Below, one piece after another: positions 12,904-13,228 of a DNA stretch of 13,228 nt (position 1 is the stretch's first letter; every line of letters begins with the position of its first letter). Source of the stretch: Syntrophomonas sp. UBA4807 (GTDB taxonomy: Bacteria > Bacillota > Syntrophomonadia > Syntrophomonadales > Syntrophomonadaceae); the NCBI GenBank assembly GCA_002402575.1, contig DHGD01000102.1, forward strand, positions 61,019 through 74,246, given 5' to 3'. The notes under the pieces were generated by a model, which saw only the letters and a list, made by a program, of their open reading frames with translations, made no database searches and was not told the origin of the DNA. The position numbers were made by a program, and so were the translations under genes.

Positions 12904-13228
12904 CTAGGTTAGTTTTTTCAGGGCTTCCCAGCGCGGATCAATATTATCCTCACGGCAGCGGCAATCTTGCTGATTTCTGTTTACGCCGCAAACCGGACAC
13001 AGTCCCAGGCAATCCAGCTTACAGAGCGGATTTAAGGGGATGATGGCAAAAATCGCTTCTACCACCGCGGGCTCAATATCAACCTCATCCTGTTCGACCA
13101 AGAGCGCATCATCCTTTAACTCGTCAGTTTTCCGGCTTTCTGCGTCTATCATATTCAAATCCAGGACATTATCCACCTCAACCATAGATGGCTCCAGGCA
13201 GCGCGAGCAAAACACCTGCAGTTTAGTG
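12904..13228 (-). CDS. DUF177 (YceD-like) protein, 5' end cut by window
   Basis: The frame is open to the right edge; 107 C-terminal residues are visible. It contains VFCSRCLEP near the visible start, an acidic middle, IPLNPLCKLDCLGLCPVCGVNRNQQDC and a C-terminal DPRWEALKKL. The CSRCL and CxxLCPxCGxN blocks and the DPRWxxLKKL ending are hallmarks of DUF177/YceD, a family encoded next to rpmF in most bacteria and, in E. coli and plants, linked to 23S rRNA accumulation. Whole members are about 160-180 residues, so roughly the first 60 lie outside the window. A GTG at 13215 is an internal codon, not the start, because the frame continues upstream as TKLQVFC. The cysteines may bind zinc. Confidence 0.93.
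   Translation of the reverse strand, partial: TKLQVFCSRCLEPSMVEVDNVLDLNMIDAESRKTDELKDDALLVEQDEVDIEPAVVEAIFAIIPLNPLCKLDCLGLCPVCGVNRNQQDCRCREDNIDPRWEALKKLT

Overview
The window is ordinary bacterial chromosome in which every gene I accept lies on the minus strand, so transcription runs from high to low coordinates. Gene content and order (DUF177-rpmF-plsX-acpP-rnc-radical SAM-smc-ftsY) are those of Firmicutes. The zinc-type L32 protein, many TTG/GTG starts behind strong GGAGG ribosome binding sites, the radical SAM gene between rnc and smc, MobB and an oxygen-independent methylthioadenosine-type salvage set point to an anaerobic member of the Clostridia, perhaps a syntrophic or Peptococcaceae-like lineage. 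The species assignment is a guess.

Layout from the right (5') end: a DUF177/YceD gene cut by the window edge; rpmF (56 aa); a long imperfect hairpin; plsX; acpP; rnc; a radical SAM gene of unknown role; a 259-base gap with no convincing gene; smc; ftsY; then a nucleoside salvage set made of an MtnP-like phosphorylase, mtnA, a class II aldolase and mtaD; and finally mobB, cut by the left edge. Spacing is tight throughout: ATGA overlaps at rnc/radical SAM and mtnP/mtnA, an 8-base overlap at acpP/rnc, 4 bases between mtnA and the aldolase. The smc upstream gap is the only place where a new transcript would clearly be expected.

The right half is housekeeping: ribosomal protein, phospholipid and acyl-carrier functions, RNA processing, chromosome condensation and the SRP receptor. 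It lacks the fapR and fab genes that usually sit around plsX-acpP in Firmicutes. The left half forms a coherent route for by-products of S-adenosylmethionine chemistry. MtaD deaminates methylthioadenosine, 5'-deoxyadenosine or S-adenosylhomocysteine. The phosphorylase carries the Asn/Ala pair expected of 6-oxopurine enzymes rather than the Asp/Asp pair of true methylthioadenosine phosphorylases, so it fits the deaminated (inosine-type) products. MtnA isomerises the sugar phosphate, and the aldolase can split it to dihydroxyacetone phosphate and an aldehyde. I saw no CRISPR array, insertion sequence, rRNA or tRNA. No wholly new system is evident; the most useful leads are the phosphorylase specificity, the hairpin before plsX, the repeat-bearing FtsY N-terminus and the stripped-down fatty acid locus.
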